Assembly: GCF_022829515.1 (NCBI RefSeq)
Contig: NZ_JAKSYL010000198.1
Coordinates: 22,616-86,615, forward strand
Origin: Methylobacterium sp. J-048
GTDB taxonomy: Bacteria; Pseudomonadota; Alphaproteobacteria; Rhizobiales; Beijerinckiaceae
Reading direction: 5' to 3'
DNA length: 64,000 nucleotides
This document shows, one piece after another, positions 16,861 to 25,988 of this stretch. Every line of letters starts with the position of its first letter. Positions within the stretch are counted from its first letter, which is position 1. The notes under the pieces are model-generated. The model was not told the DNA's origin and ran no database searches. It saw nothing but the letters and a program-made list of their open reading frames with translations. The translations under genes and the position numbers were made by a program.

Positions 16861-18138
16861 TCACTCCGCGGCGATCTTCTGCAAGCCGCCGATGGCGCCG
16901 GACCCGGTGATCTCTTCGACCTCCTCGGTCGAGTATTTCAGCACGTCGCGCAGGATCTCGTCGGTGTGCTCGCCGAGCAGGGGCGAACGCACCACCTCGG
17001 TGGGGCTCGCCGACAGCTTGATCGGATTGCCAACCGACAGGTAGCGGCCGCGGGTCGGGTGATCGACTTCGACGATGGTGCCGGTCGCCCGCAGCGCCTC
17101 GTCGGCCGCGATCTCCTTCATGGACAGGATCGGGCCGCACGGGATGTCGTGGCCGTTCAGAATGTCCATGGCCTCGAACTTGGACATCTTCATTGTCCAG
17201 GCCTCGATGCGCGTGAAGATCTCGTTGAGATGCGGCAGGCGCGCCTTCGGGGAGGCGTAGTTCGGGTCGGCCTTCCAGCCGGGCTCGCCGATGATATCGC
17301 AGATCGGATCCCAGACCGCGGCCTGCGTGATCACGTAGATGTAGGCGTTCGGGTCCTGCTCCCAGCCCTTGCAGCGCAGGATCCGCCCCGGCTGGCCGCC
17401 GCCGGAATCGTTGCCGGCCCGCGGGGTCGCTTCGCCGAACGGGATGCCTTCGCCGAACTGGCTGTATTCCTTCAGCGGGCCGTGCTCCAGGCGCTGCTGG
17501 TCTCGCAGCTTCACCCGGCAGAGGTTGAGCACCCCGTCCTGCATGGCGCAGTCGACCTTCTGGCCGAGCCCGGTCTGGGTGCGGTGGTACAGCGCCGTGA
17601 CGATGCCGAGCGCCAAGTGCAGGCCGGTGCCGGAATCACCGATCTGGGCGCCGGTCACCATCGGGATGCCATCGCGAAAACCGGTGGTGGAGGCCGAGCC
17701 GCCGGCGCATTGCGCGACGTTCTCGTAGACCTTGCACTCCTCGTAGCGGCCGGGCCCGAACCCCTTCACCGAGGCGAGGATCATGCGCGGGTTCTTCGCG
17801 TGGATCTTCTCCCAGGTCAGCCCCATCCGGGCCAGCGCCCCGGGGGCGAAGTTCTCGACCAGGACATCGCATTCCTCGATCAGGCGCCAGAGCACCTCCT
17901 TGCCCTTCGGGTTCTTCGAATCGAGCGTGAGCGAGCGCTTGTTGTGGTTCAGCATCGTGAAATAGAGGCTGTCCACATCCGGAATGTCCTGCAACTGCTG
18001 GCGGGTGGCGTCGCCGATGCCGGGCCGCTCGACCTTGATCACGTCTGCCCCGAACCAAGCCAGGAGCTGGGTACAGGTCGGGCCGGATTGAACGTGGGTG
18101 AAGTCCAGGATGCGGACGCCTTCGAGGGCCTTGGTCAT
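16861..18138 (-). CDS. frc: Formyl-CoA:oxalate CoA-transferase
   Basis: 425 residues, very close to the Oxalobacter/E. coli Frc size (class III CoA-transferases). It moves CoA from formyl-CoA to oxalate, giving oxalyl-CoA and formate. Diagnostic features: LDFTHVQSGPTCTQLLAWFG at the N terminus, catalytic Asp D168 in TGAQIGDSGTG, and a glycine loop GGGQPGRILRCKG that gates the active site. It probably works with OxlT and the adjacent formyltransferase-like protein; oxalyl-CoA decarboxylase is not in the window. Its 5' region holds a TTGTATACCA site. Confidence 0.95.
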   Translation of the reverse strand: MTKALEGVRILDFTHVQSGPTCTQLLAWFGADVIKVERPGIGDATRQQLQDIPDVDSLYFTMLNHNKRSLTLDSKNPKGKEVLWRLIEECDVLVENFAPGALARMGLTWEKIHAKNPRMILASVKGFGPGRYEECKVYENVAQCAGGSASTTGFRDGIPMVTGAQIGDSGTGLHLALGIVTALYHRTQTGLGQKVDCAMQDGVLNLCRVKLRDQQRLEHGPLKEYSQFGEGIPFGEATPRAGNDSGGGQPGRILRCKGWEQDPNAYIYVITQAAVWDPICDIIGEPGWKADPNYASPKARLPHLNEIFTRIEAWTMKMSKFEAMDILNGHDIPCGPILSMKEIAADEALRATGTIVEVDHPTRGRYLSVGNPIKLSASPTEVVRSPLLGEHTDEILRDVLKYSTEEVEEITGSGAIGGLQKIAAE

Positions 18139-18587
18139 GATCGGTCTCGGATCTCGGGTCGGGTTTCGGGATGCGGCGACGGGAGGTGACTCAGATCGAT
18201 ATCACGCGCGCCGCGACATCGCGGAGACTGCACAGTGGGTCTGGAAACACGCGTCTCGCGTTCTCGAACGGACCATGCCGAAACTCCCTCCCGATGCGCG
18301 GTCCCGTCGAATCGCGGTTCCGTTGCGCCGGCCCGGTCTGGCGGGCCTTCGTGTTTGTATACCACATGCCATCTGCGCGACGCGAGTAGAAAGAAACACT
18401 CGCGAAGGTTGTGTTCAACTCCTGAGCTTAGACCCAAGAGTTTTAAGTCTCAACGCGCACGCGCATGTGCAAAGGGAGAACCGAGCCTGGCCCCCTTGGC
18501 ATACGTCTCAAGGCGGTCCATCATTCCGCCAAAATCGATCGGCCGTGCCGCGGTCAATCGCCTAACAACGCTGAACGAGGAACGCCC
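18139..18587. promoter_or_regulatory. Divergent control region between frc and the 94-aa gene (449 bp, no gene)
   Basis: No convincing coding sequence. It includes TTGTATACCA (18355-18364), which fits the TNGTATACNA pattern of FCD-type GntR regulators, inside an AT-richer stretch (18345-18450). The frc promoter and that of the small gene at 18588 probably both lie here. Confidence 0.5.
18355..18364. promoter_or_regulatory. Candidate FCD/GntR operator upstream of frc
   Basis: TTGTATACCA matches the TNGTATACNA consensus-like core known for FadR-subfamily (FCD) regulators such as PdhR-type proteins. It lies 217 bp before the frc start, rather far, and 224 bp before the small gene on the other strand. 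Assignment to the GntR protein encoded at 12594-13286 is inference. Confidence 0.4.
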
Positions 18588-18872
18588 ATGCTCGCCAGCA
18601 CCAGCTTGATCAAGTCGTCCTGGATCGCCGTCGATGTCGACCGCGATCGTGCGGAGCGCGTGCTCGTGGTCGAAACCTACATCGCCGTGAGCCCGCTGGA
18701 ACCGAACTACGACGCCGCGCAGTACGAGCGCGTCCTGTGCTGCGTGCAGAAGGTGCTGAAGGCACATCCGGAGATCGACCGGGCCTCGATCCTCAGCATG
18801 CATCGCGGCTCCGGCTGCACCGCCCTGTTCCGCGAGCCGCCGGCGGATCTGGCCCGGCCGGCTGCGGCCTGA
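18588..18872 (+). CDS. Conserved-looking hypothetical protein, 94 aa
   Basis: Starts at ATG 18588 behind GAGGAAC. Small acidic/basic mixed soluble protein with a beta-rich first half (SWIAVDVDRDRAERVLVVETY) and a helical middle (YERVLCCVQKVLKAHPEIDRAS). No signal peptide or membrane helix. No family is recognised. It is divergent from frc and convergent with the coiled-coil gene that follows; a short hairpin separates them. Confidence 0.65.
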   Translation: MLASTSLIKSSWIAVDVDRDRAERVLVVETYIAVSPLEPNYDAAQYERVLCCVQKVLKAHPEIDRASILSMHRGSGCTALFREPPADLARPAAA

Positions 18873-18909
18873 CGCTACATTCCTTCAGGGCCGGCTGCCT
18901 ATGATTCTC

Positions 18910-18930
18910 GCGCGGCCCGATCAGCCGCGC
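18910..18930. terminator. Short hairpin between convergent genes
   Basis: GCGCGGC (18910-18916) / GCCGCGC (18924-18930) with a 7-base loop between the stop of the 94-aa gene and the stop of the coiled-coil gene. It has no T-run, so at best a weak bidirectional terminator. Confidence 0.35.
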
Positions 18931-18953
18931 TGACCGGCCCTCATCGAGGAAGG

Positions 18954-19655
18954 TCAGGGCGTGTCCGCCTCCGGACTGGCTGGCGGCTCGTGCGATTCGA
19001 GCGCGACCCGAGCGGCATGGAACCACCAGAGCGGGATGTCGCGATTGGCCTTGGTCAATTCCGACGCCCAGCCTTCCTTCGGCATCACATCGGCCCGGTC
19101 GGCGAACAGCCGGAGCGCGCTCTCGGCCCGCTCCCGCCGACAGCGCTCGCGGATCGCGGTCCGTTCGGCCTCCGCCCGGGCATCGGTCTGCTCGATCAAC
19201 CGGCGTGTCGCCAACTCGTCCGCGTCGAAGGCGAAGTGCTGCCAGAACGACTCCGCCTCCCGGGCGACGTCCCGTTCCCGCTGGGCCAGGGCGAGCGCAG
19301 CTTCGGCGGTATCCCGGGCGGCCTCGGCCGCGTTGGCCCGCGCGAGCACGCGGTTGTTGGCTTCAAGGAGTTCGCGTTCGCGCTCCGGGGCCATGCGCTG
19401 GCGGCGCAGGACGCGCAGTTCCTCGTCGCGCGCGGTAAGCCCGTTCAAATCCGTGATCAGGGCGGCGAGGGGACCATCGGCCAGGGCGTCGGCACGCCGG
19501 AGATACCGCTCGCGCAGGCCGGGATCGCGCGTGTCCAGGGCCTCACCGTCCCACGCCGGATGGTCGGCGATTCCGTTTCCATCGTGTTCGTAGAGCGTCC
19601 GCGCCAGGGCGTGACGCAGGTCGTCGGACGACGGAATCGCGGCGTGTTCGCTCAT
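18954..19655 (-). CDS. Coiled-coil protein of unknown function
   Basis: 233 residues from ATG 19655 (MSEHAAIPSSDDLRHAL). The middle (about residues 85-180) is rich in Ala, Arg and Glu with heptad-like runs (ERERELLEANNRVLARANAAEAARDTA..., split here), predicting a long coiled coil; a Trp-rich stretch near the end (DIPLWWFHAARVALE) may be a small globular piece. No signal peptide or membrane helix. Not recognised. It stands alone between the 94-aa gene and the tetR region. Confidence 0.65.
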   Translation of the reverse strand: MSEHAAIPSSDDLRHALARTLYEHDGNGIADHPAWDGEALDTRDPGLRERYLRRADALADGPLAALITDLNGLTARDEELRVLRRQRMAPERERELLEANNRVLARANAAEAARDTAEAALALAQRERDVAREAESFWQHFAFDADELATRRLIEQTDARAEAERTAIRERCRRERAESALRLFADRADVMPKEGWASELTKANRDIPLWWFHAARVALESHEPPASPEADTP

Positions 19656-20017
19656 GACGCTACGCTGGCGGCGAGTAATGGGACGGCTGTCAACGCGCCT
19701 GCGCCGCCGGACGCCCCCTGGGCGCATGACGATCCGGTCTTGTCGTCCGGACAATCGTCATCCGCATGCAATGGCCCGACCACTCGAAGACGCGACACGA
19801 TTGAGACTCTTTCATCGCACGGTCGTTCCGGCAATCCGGTAAAGATACCGCGGCGATTTTTACGGGGTGGCCGACACACGTCGCCCGCGTACATCTTTCG
19901 CGATGCAGCGACCATCGCGGAGGATTGCGGGCCGGACCTGTCCGCGCGCACGAAATTGCGACGTGTTTGCAGATCGATACAGCCGATCCGCCACGTTCTG
20001 CGTTGCGTGTTCGGGGC
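19656..20017. other. Intergenic stretch without a supported gene (362 bp)
   Basis: No reading frame here looks like a protein. One weak inverted repeat, TTGTC-gtccg-GACAA (19740-19754), is present about 85 bp upstream of the coiled-coil gene. The rest contains nothing I can interpret. Confidence 0.5.
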
Positions 20018-20581
20018 TTACGCTTCGGATTTCCGGGCGATGCGCTCCAGCGCCTCGAACATGGGCTCCAGTTCGTCGGCGTCGAGCTGGTGGAAGCCCA
20101 GGGTCCGGCCCATGATCACGCCCAGGATCGCGAAGAACAGGACCGAGCCCTCGCCCGGGCAGGCGCCGTTCATCCCGGCAAGCCGGTCGAGCCGGTCCGC
20201 CACGAAGGCGCGGTAATCGTTCAGGGCCTCGGGATACTCGATCGAGGCCAGGAGCAGGGCGCGCGACGACTCGTCGTCGTCGCAATAATGCGAGCGGACA
20301 TGCGCCACCATCGCCATCGGCAGCTGCGCCGGCCCGGGCGGGATTTCGGCCTCGCAGGCGGCGATGTCCTCCCGCAGCTCGGCGAGCTTGCGGGCGACGA
20401 GAGCCAGAATCAGCGCATCCTTCGACGCGAAGTGATGCAGCACGCCGCCCTTGCTCAGCCCGGCCTCGGCCGCAACGGCATCGATGGTCAGCGCCCGCGC
20501 GCCGCCCTTGCGGAGCACGGCGTCGGCCGCGTCCAGGATGATCTCAGGCCGCTCTGCCAGCCGCTGCCGTTTCACGCGCAT
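20018..20581 (-). CDS. TetR-family repressor, probable regulator of the RND efflux operon
   Basis: 187 residues. N-terminal helix-turn-helix (about 25-60) TIDAVAAEAGLSKGGVLHHFASKDAL is a classic TetR DNA-binding unit; the C-terminal part is helical and resembles TetR_C domains of AcrR-like repressors. Divergent from the RND operon (106 bp between starts), with a near-palindromic ACCGAC-tg-GACGGT site in between, so repression of the pump and of itself is the likely job. Confidence 0.92.
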   Translation of the reverse strand: MRVKRQRLAERPEIILDAADAVLRKGGARALTIDAVAAEAGLSKGGVLHHFASKDALILALVARKLAELREDIAACEAEIPPGPAQLPMAMVAHVRSHYCDDDESSRALLLASIEYPEALNDYRAFVADRLDRLAGMNGACPGEGSVLFFAILGVIMGRTLGFHQLDADELEPMFEALERIARKSEA

Positions 20582-20598
20582 GGGTCACCATTCTAAAA

Positions 20599-20612
20599 AC
20601 CGACTGGACGGT
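20599..20612. promoter_or_regulatory. Candidate TetR operator
   Basis: ACCGACTGGACGGT, an imperfect inverted repeat (10 of 14 positions symmetric), located 18 bp before the tetR start and 76 bp before the first RND-adaptor gene. It resembles the ACCGACTGGTCGGT-like sites of several TetR regulators. Confidence 0.5.
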
Positions 20613-20687
20613 ATGTAAGCGATGACGTAGGAATGCGTCACGTCGTCGGGCCGCCTTTTCGCCGCGACGGCTGACCGCAAGATCCGC

Positions 20688-21779
20688 ATGACCGCTTACC
20701 GCTACACAGCTCTGGTGCTCGCGACGATCGCCCTCGCATCGGCGGCTCAGGCCGCCGAGCCTGCGACGGCGCCCGATTCGGCCCTCGCGCGGGTCCGGAT
20801 CGTCGAGGCCCGGCGCACGCCGGTCGCGTCGGAGGTGGTCCTCACCGGTGACATCCAGGCCCAGGCGCAGGTCAACGTCTCGTTCCGGACGAACGGCAAG
20901 GTCGCCGAGCGCCGGGTCGAGGTCGGCGATCACGTCGAGGCCGATCAGGTGCTCGCCGTGCTGGAGCCGCTGACCCAGCGGGCCAACCTCGACAACGCCA
21001 AGGCCGCCCTGGTCTCGGCCGAGGCGCTGCTGACCCAGGCCAAGATGGGCTACGAGCGTCAGAAGCAGCTGCTGGCCGGCGGGTACACGACGCGGCCGAG
21101 CTACGACAATGCCGAGCAGGAGCTGCGCACCACGCAGGCCGCGGTCGAGTCCGCCAAGGCAGCCCTCGGGACCGCACAGGAGCAGTTCTCGTACACGGAG
21201 CTGCGCGCCGGCGTCGCCGGGATCGTGACGAGCCGCAGCGTCGAGGTCGGCCAGGTGGTTCAGTCCGGCCAGACCGTCCTCGTGCTGGCCCAGGACGGCC
21301 CGCGGGATGCGGTGTTCAACGTCTACGAATCGCTCACTGCGCGACCGCCGGGCGACAAGACCATCACGGTCGCGCTGCAGACGAACCCGGCGATCACGGT
21401 GCGCGGCACGGTCCGCGAGATTTCGCCCACGGTCGATGCGTCGAGCGGCACGGTGCGGGTCAAGATCGGCCTGGAGCAGACGCCGCCCGCCATGGGGCTG
21501 GGGGCCGTCGTCGTCGGCCACGGGCGGTTCGCGCCGCACGACGCGGTGATCCTGCCCTGGTCCGCGCTCTATCGCTACGACGGCCATCCGGCGGTCTGGA
21601 TCTACGACACCGGCAAGCGGACCGTGGCGGTCCGCACTGTCGAGATCGACCGATACGGGCCGGACGTCATCGCCCTGACGGGCGGCGTCGAGCCGGGTGA
21701 GCGCGTGGTCATCGCGGGCATTCAATTTCTGCGTCCCGGGCAGGAGGTCGCTGCCGCCGTCGTCGAGAGCAACCCATGA
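20688..21779 (+). CDS. RND efflux periplasmic adaptor subunit (first)
   Basis: 363 residues with a Sec signal peptide (cleavage after about ASAAQA). Membrane fusion protein layout: biotinyl-lipoyl half-motif (VSFRTNGKVAERRVEVGDHVEADQVLAVL), helical hairpin (about 100-165), second lipoyl half (YTELRAGVAGIVTSRSVEVGQVVQSGQTVLVLA), then beta-barrel and membrane-proximal domains (ILPWSALYRYDGHPAVWIYD). It links the inner-membrane pump to an outer-membrane channel. Stop overlaps the next start (ATGA at 21776-21779). Confidence 0.9.
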   Translation: MTAYRYTALVLATIALASAAQAAEPATAPDSALARVRIVEARRTPVASEVVLTGDIQAQAQVNVSFRTNGKVAERRVEVGDHVEADQVLAVLEPLTQRANLDNAKAALVSAEALLTQAKMGYERQKQLLAGGYTTRPSYDNAEQELRTTQAAVESAKAALGTAQEQFSYTELRAGVAGIVTSRSVEVGQVVQSGQTVLVLAQDGPRDAVFNVYESLTARPPGDKTITVALQTNPAITVRGTVREISPTVDASSGTVRVKIGLEQTPPAMGLGAVVVGHGRFAPHDAVILPWSALYRYDGHPAVWIYDTGKRTVAVRTVEIDRYGPDVIALTGGVEPGERVVIAGIQFLRPGQEVAAAVVESNP

Positions 21780-22882
21780 GTGCGCGTGCGGTTCTGCTCC
21801 TCGCCGCCTGCGCGGCGGTTCTCGGCGGCTGCGGCGGCCACGGCGACGAGCCCAAGGATCCAGCCGCCGCGGCCGTGCCCGTGCGTCCGGTCCTCACCGA
21901 GGTTGCCGTGCCGACCGATTCCATTACGTTCGGCCCCTTCGCCGGCACGATCGAGCCGCGCTACCAGTCGCAGCTCGGCTTCCAGATTCCCGGTCGCATG
22001 GTGGCGCGCGACGTGACCGTCGGGGACATCGTCAAGAAGGGGCAGCGGCTGGCCGCCCTGGATACCGTGGTCACGCGGTTCGACTTGACCCGAGCGGAAG
22101 CCGACCTCGCCGATGCCCGCGCGCAGGCCGAGAATGCCGAGGCCGCCGAGGCGCGCGCCCGGCGTCTCATGGCGGGCAACAACGTCTCGCAGGCGACCCT
22201 CGATCAGGCCGTGGCCAAACGTGACACGGCCCGGGCGCGGCTCGATCAGGCCGCGGCGAGCCTGCAGAAGGCCCGCGACCAGATGGGCTACACGGAACTC
22301 AAGGCCGAGTTCGACGGCGTCGTCACCCAGCGCCTCGCCGAGATCGGGCAGGTGCTGAGCGCCGGACAGGGCGTCGTCACCGTCGCCCGGCCGGAAATCC
22401 GCGAAGCGGTCGTCGACATCCCGGAGCAATATGTCGGCGCGCTGCCGGCGGATGGCGTGTTCGCGGTATCGCTGCAGAGCGCACCGGAGCTGACCGCCCG
22501 CGGCCGCGTCCGCGAGATCGCCCCGCTGGCCGAGGCCGGGACGCGGTCCCGGCGCATCCGCATCACGCTCGATGATCCCGGGCCGGCCTTCCGCCTCGGT
22601 GCGACGATCGACGTCTCGCTCTCGCGCCAAGTGCCGCGCCGCTTCCTCCTGCCCGCCGCCGCGCTGCTGGACGACGGGCCGCGCCGGGCGGTCTGGGTCG
22701 TCGGTGCGGACGGCAAGTCGGTGACACGCCGCACTGTGACGCCGGCCTCCATGCCGGAAGCCGGGGAGGGCGGTCGGGTCGCCATCAGCGACGGTCTCGC
22801 ACCGGGCGAGCGGATCGTGGTCGCGGGCGTCCACACCCTGCGCGAAGGCCAGGCCGTGCGCCTGACCGACGACGCCCGTTGA
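21776..22882 (+). CDS. RND efflux periplasmic adaptor subunit (second, lipoprotein)
   Basis: 368 residues; lipoprotein signal with lipobox LGGC (Cys19), so probably anchored in the membrane, unlike the first adaptor. Same fold order: lipoyl half (LGFQIPGRMVARDVTVGDIVKKGQRLAALD), helical hairpin (about 100-160), second lipoyl half (YTELKAEFDGVVTQRLAEIGQVLSAGQGVVTVA), barrel, and C-terminal domain. It is translationally coupled to the first adaptor and 22 bp before the pump gene. Two different adaptors for one pump suggests a hetero-adaptor complex like MdtABC-type or VexEF-type relatives, by analogy only. Confidence 0.9.
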   Translation: MSARAVLLLAACAAVLGGCGGHGDEPKDPAAAAVPVRPVLTEVAVPTDSITFGPFAGTIEPRYQSQLGFQIPGRMVARDVTVGDIVKKGQRLAALDTVVTRFDLTRAEADLADARAQAENAEAAEARARRLMAGNNVSQATLDQAVAKRDTARARLDQAAASLQKARDQMGYTELKAEFDGVVTQRLAEIGQVLSAGQGVVTVARPEIREAVVDIPEQYVGALPADGVFAVSLQSAPELTARGRVREIAPLAEAGTRSRRIRITLDDPGPAFRLGATIDVSLSRQVPRRFLLPAAALLDDGPRRAVWVVGADGKSVTRRTVTPASMPEAGEGGRVAISDGLAPGERIVVAGVHTLREGQAVRLTDDAR

Positions 22883-22904
22883 GCCGGTCGGACGAGGGTT
22901 TCCC

Positions 22905-25900
22905 GTGAAGGATTTCAATCTCTCCGACTGGGCGCTCGGGCATCGCTCGTTCGTCTGGTTCCTGATGGCGGTCTCGCTCGTCGCGGGCGTGATGGCCTAT
23001 AGCCGCCTCGGCCGCGAGGAAGACCCGCCGTTCACGATCAAGACCATGGTCGTGCAGACGACGTGGCCGGGCGCCACGATCAAGGACACGATCGATCAGG
23101 TCACCGACCGGATCGAGAAGGAGCTGCAGCAGCTCAACGGCCTGGATTACGTCCGCAGCTACACCACGCCGGGCTCGTCCACCGTGTTCGTGCAGTTCCG
23201 CGATACGCTGAAGAAGTCCGAGGTTCAGCCGGCCTTCTACCAGGTCCGCAAGCGGCTCGGCGACATCAAGGGCCAGTTCCCGGACGGCGTGCAGGGCCCG
23301 TTCTTCAACGACGAGTTCGGCGACGTCTACGGCAACATCTACGCGTTCACCGCCGACGGCCTGACCTACCGGCAGTTGCGCGACTACGTCGAAAGCATCC
23401 GCACCGAGGTCCTGCGGGTGCCCGACATCGGCAAGACCCAGCTGATCGGGACCCAGGCCGAGACGATCTTTCTCGATTTCTCCACCCGAAAACTCGCCGG
23501 CTACGGCATCGATTTCCAGGCGCTGATCAAGGCGCTGCAAGCCCAGAACGCCGTCTCGGCCTCCGGCGTGGTGCAGGCCGGGCCGGAGCGCGTCTCGCTG
23601 CGGGTCAGTGGCTCTTTCACCTCGGAAGCCTCGCTCCAGGACGTGAACCTGCGGGTCAACGATCGCTTCTTCCGGCTCGCCGACATCGCCGACATCAGCC
23701 GCGGCTACGAGGATCCGCCCGCGCCGATGTTCCGGGTCAACGGCGAACCGGCGATCGGCCTCGCCATCGCCATGCGGCCCGGCGCCAACCTGCTGCATTT
23801 CGGCGAGGCCCTGAAGGCGCAGATGCGGCGGATCGAGGCGACGCTGCCGGTGGGCGTGGGCGTCCACCTGATCTCGGACCAGCCCAAGCAGGTCGAGCAC
23901 GCGGTCGGCGGCTTCACCGAGGCGCTGGTCGAGGCCGTCGTGATCGTGCTCGCCGTCAGCTTCGTCAGCCTCGGCGTCCGGGCCGGGCTGGTGGTCTCGG
24001 TCTCGATCCCCCTCGTGCTGGCGATCGTCTTCGTCGTGATGCAGATGATGGACGTGACGCTGCAGCGCATCTCGCTCGGCGCGCTGATCATCGCGCTGGG
24101 CCTCCTGGTCGACGACGCCATGATCACGGTCGAGATGATGGTTGCCCGGCTGGAACAGGGCGATACGCTGCGCAAGGCCGCGACCTTCGCCTACACATCG
24201 ACGGCGTTCCCAATGCTGACCGGCACCCTGGTAACGGTGGCGGGCTTCCTGCCGATCGGCTTCAACGGCTCGGGGGCGGGCGAGTACACCTACTCGCTGT
24301 TCGTGGTGCTGGCCGCCGCGTTGCTGGTCTCCTGGGTGGTGGCCGTGCTGTTCGCGCCCTTGATCGGCGTCACGCTGCTGCCGAAGACCGTGAAGCACCA
24401 TGCCGAGAAGCGTGGGTTCCTCACCCGGCTGTTCCTGGCGGTGCTCAGGCTCGCCATGGCCTGGCGCTGGACCACGGTCGTCCTGTGCCTGGCTCTGATG
24501 GCGGTGGCGATCGTCGGGATGGGCCACGTCCAGCAGCAGTTCTTCCCGTCCTCGGACCGCTCCGAGGTTCTGGTCGACCTGACGCTGCCGCAGAACGCCA
24601 CCATCGCCGAGACCAAGGCGCAGATGGACCGGTTCGAGGCGAAGCTGAAGGACGATCCGGACGTGACCGGCTGGTCGTCCTATGTCGGACAGGGGGCGGT
24701 GCGCTTCTACCTGCCCCTCGATCAGCAGCTCTCCAACGCCTTCTACGGGCAGATCGTGGTCGTCACGAAGTCCCTTGAGATCCGCGACCAGGTCATGGCG
24801 CGGCTCCAGGCGATCGGCCGGCGCGACTTCGTCGGCACCGACGTGCTGATCCAGCCCCTGAGCCTCGGGCCGCCGGTGGGCCGGCCGGTCCAGTACCGGC
24901 TCAGCGGGGCGAACATGGAAACCGTGCGCCGCCTTGCCCTCGACCTCGCCAATGTGGTCGCCACCGACCGGCGCCTCGACGTGCCGACCTTCGACTGGAA
25001 CGAGCCCGGCAAGGTCCTGCGGGTCGAGATCCTCCAGGACAAGGCGCGCCAGCTCGGCGTGACCAGCCAGGACATCGCCGGCATCCTCAACGGCATCGAG
25101 GGCGGCCAGGCGATCACGCAGGTGCGGGACTCGATCTATCTGGTTAACGTCGTCGGGCGGGCGCGGGCGGCCGAGCGTTCGTCGCTCGACACACTGCAAT
25201 CCCTGCAGGTCGGCCTCGCCAACGGCTCGGTGGTGCCGCTGCTGTCCTTCGCGCGGATCGGCTACGACCTTGAGCAGCCGATCGTCTGGCGGCGCAACCG
25301 GCTGGCGACCGTGACGGTGCGCGCCACGATCCGCGACACCACGCAGCCGGCCACCATCGTGACGGCCCTGCAACCCGGGATCGACGCCTACGCGAAGGCC
25401 TTGCCCGAGGGCTACACCCTGGAAACCGGCGGCGCCGTCGAGGAATCGGCCAAGGGTCAGGGCCCGATCGCGGCGGTTGTCCCGGTGATGCTGCTCACGA
25501 TGGCGCTGCTGCTGATGGTCCAGCTTCAAAGCGTCGGCCGGATGCTGCTGGTCTTCACCGTGGCGCCCCTCGGGCTGATCGGCGTCGTGCCGGCGCTGCT
25601 GCTGTTCGACAAGCCGATGGGCTTCGTGGCGATCCTCGGCATCCTGGCGCTGATCGGCATCATCATCCGCAACGCCGTGATTCTGGTGAGCCAGATCGAG
25701 GAGTTCCGGGCCGAGGGGATGGCGCCCTGGGACGCCGTCTACGAGGCGACGCACCACCGGATGCGGCCGATCCTGCTCACCGCCGCCGCGGCCAGCCTGG
25801 GCCTGATCCCGATCGCCCGGGAGGTGTTCTGGGGACCGATGGCCTTCGCGATGATCGGCGGCATCCTGGCCGCGACGTTCCTGACGCTGCTGTTCCTGCC

Positions 25901-25970
25901 CGCGCTCTATGTCGGCTGCTACCGCATCAGGCCGGAGAGCCGCGACCCGGTTCCGGCGCAGGGCGCCTGA
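22905..25970 (+). CDS. RND efflux transporter permease
   Basis: 1021 residues from GTG 22905 (RBS GACGAGGG). Proton-driven pump of the HAE1-type RND superfamily: TM1 at about 13-33, large periplasmic loops after TM1 and TM7, and 12 helices in total. The proton-relay motif GLLVDDAMITVEMM in TM4 carries the Asp-Asp pair; the second half repeats the fold with GFVAILGILALIGIIIRNAVILVSQ. It is the third gene of a three-gene operon; no outer-membrane TolC-like channel is adjacent, so a shared channel is presumably used. Substrate unknown. Confidence 0.94.
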   Translation: MKDFNLSDWALGHRSFVWFLMAVSLVAGVMAYSRLGREEDPPFTIKTMVVQTTWPGATIKDTIDQVTDRIEKELQQLNGLDYVRSYTTPGSSTVFVQFRDTLKKSEVQPAFYQVRKRLGDIKGQFPDGVQGPFFNDEFGDVYGNIYAFTADGLTYRQLRDYVESIRTEVLRVPDIGKTQLIGTQAETIFLDFSTRKLAGYGIDFQALIKALQAQNAVSASGVVQAGPERVSLRVSGSFTSEASLQDVNLRVNDRFFRLADIADISRGYEDPPAPMFRVNGEPAIGLAIAMRPGANLLHFGEALKAQMRRIEATLPVGVGVHLISDQPKQVEHAVGGFTEALVEAVVIVLAVSFVSLGVRAGLVVSVSIPLVLAIVFVVMQMMDVTLQRISLGALIIALGLLVDDAMITVEMMVARLEQGDTLRKAATFAYTSTAFPMLTGTLVTVAGFLPIGFNGSGAGEYTYSLFVVLAAALLVSWVVAVLFAPLIGVTLLPKTVKHHAEKRGFLTRLFLAVLRLAMAWRWTTVVLCLALMAVAIVGMGHVQQQFFPSSDRSEVLVDLTLPQNATIAETKAQMDRFEAKLKDDPDVTGWSSYVGQGAVRFYLPLDQQLSNAFYGQIVVVTKSLEIRDQVMARLQAIGRRDFVGTDVLIQPLSLGPPVGRPVQYRLSGANMETVRRLALDLANVVATDRRLDVPTFDWNEPGKVLRVEILQDKARQLGVTSQDIAGILNGIEGGQAITQVRDSIYLVNVVGRARAAERSSLDTLQSLQVGLANGSVVPLLSFARIGYDLEQPIVWRRNRLATVTVRATIRDTTQPATIVTALQPGIDAYAKALPEGYTLETGGAVEESAKGQGPIAAVVPVMLLTMALLLMVQLQSVGRMLLVFTVAPLGLIGVVPALLLFDKPMGFVAILGILALIGIIIRNAVILVSQIEEFRAEGMAPWDAVYEATHHRMRPILLTAAAASLGLIPIAREVFWGPMAFAMIGGILAATFLTLLFLPALYVGCYRIRPESRDPVPAQGA

Positions 25971-25988
25971 GGAACCGGCCACACGGAT

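Noticed and set aside
22785..25982. 1065-codon open frame antisense to the RND permease
   Set aside because: Mirror frame caused by high GC and codon bias; low-complexity His/Asp/Arg-rich translation and no family features, while the other strand encodes a clear RND pump.
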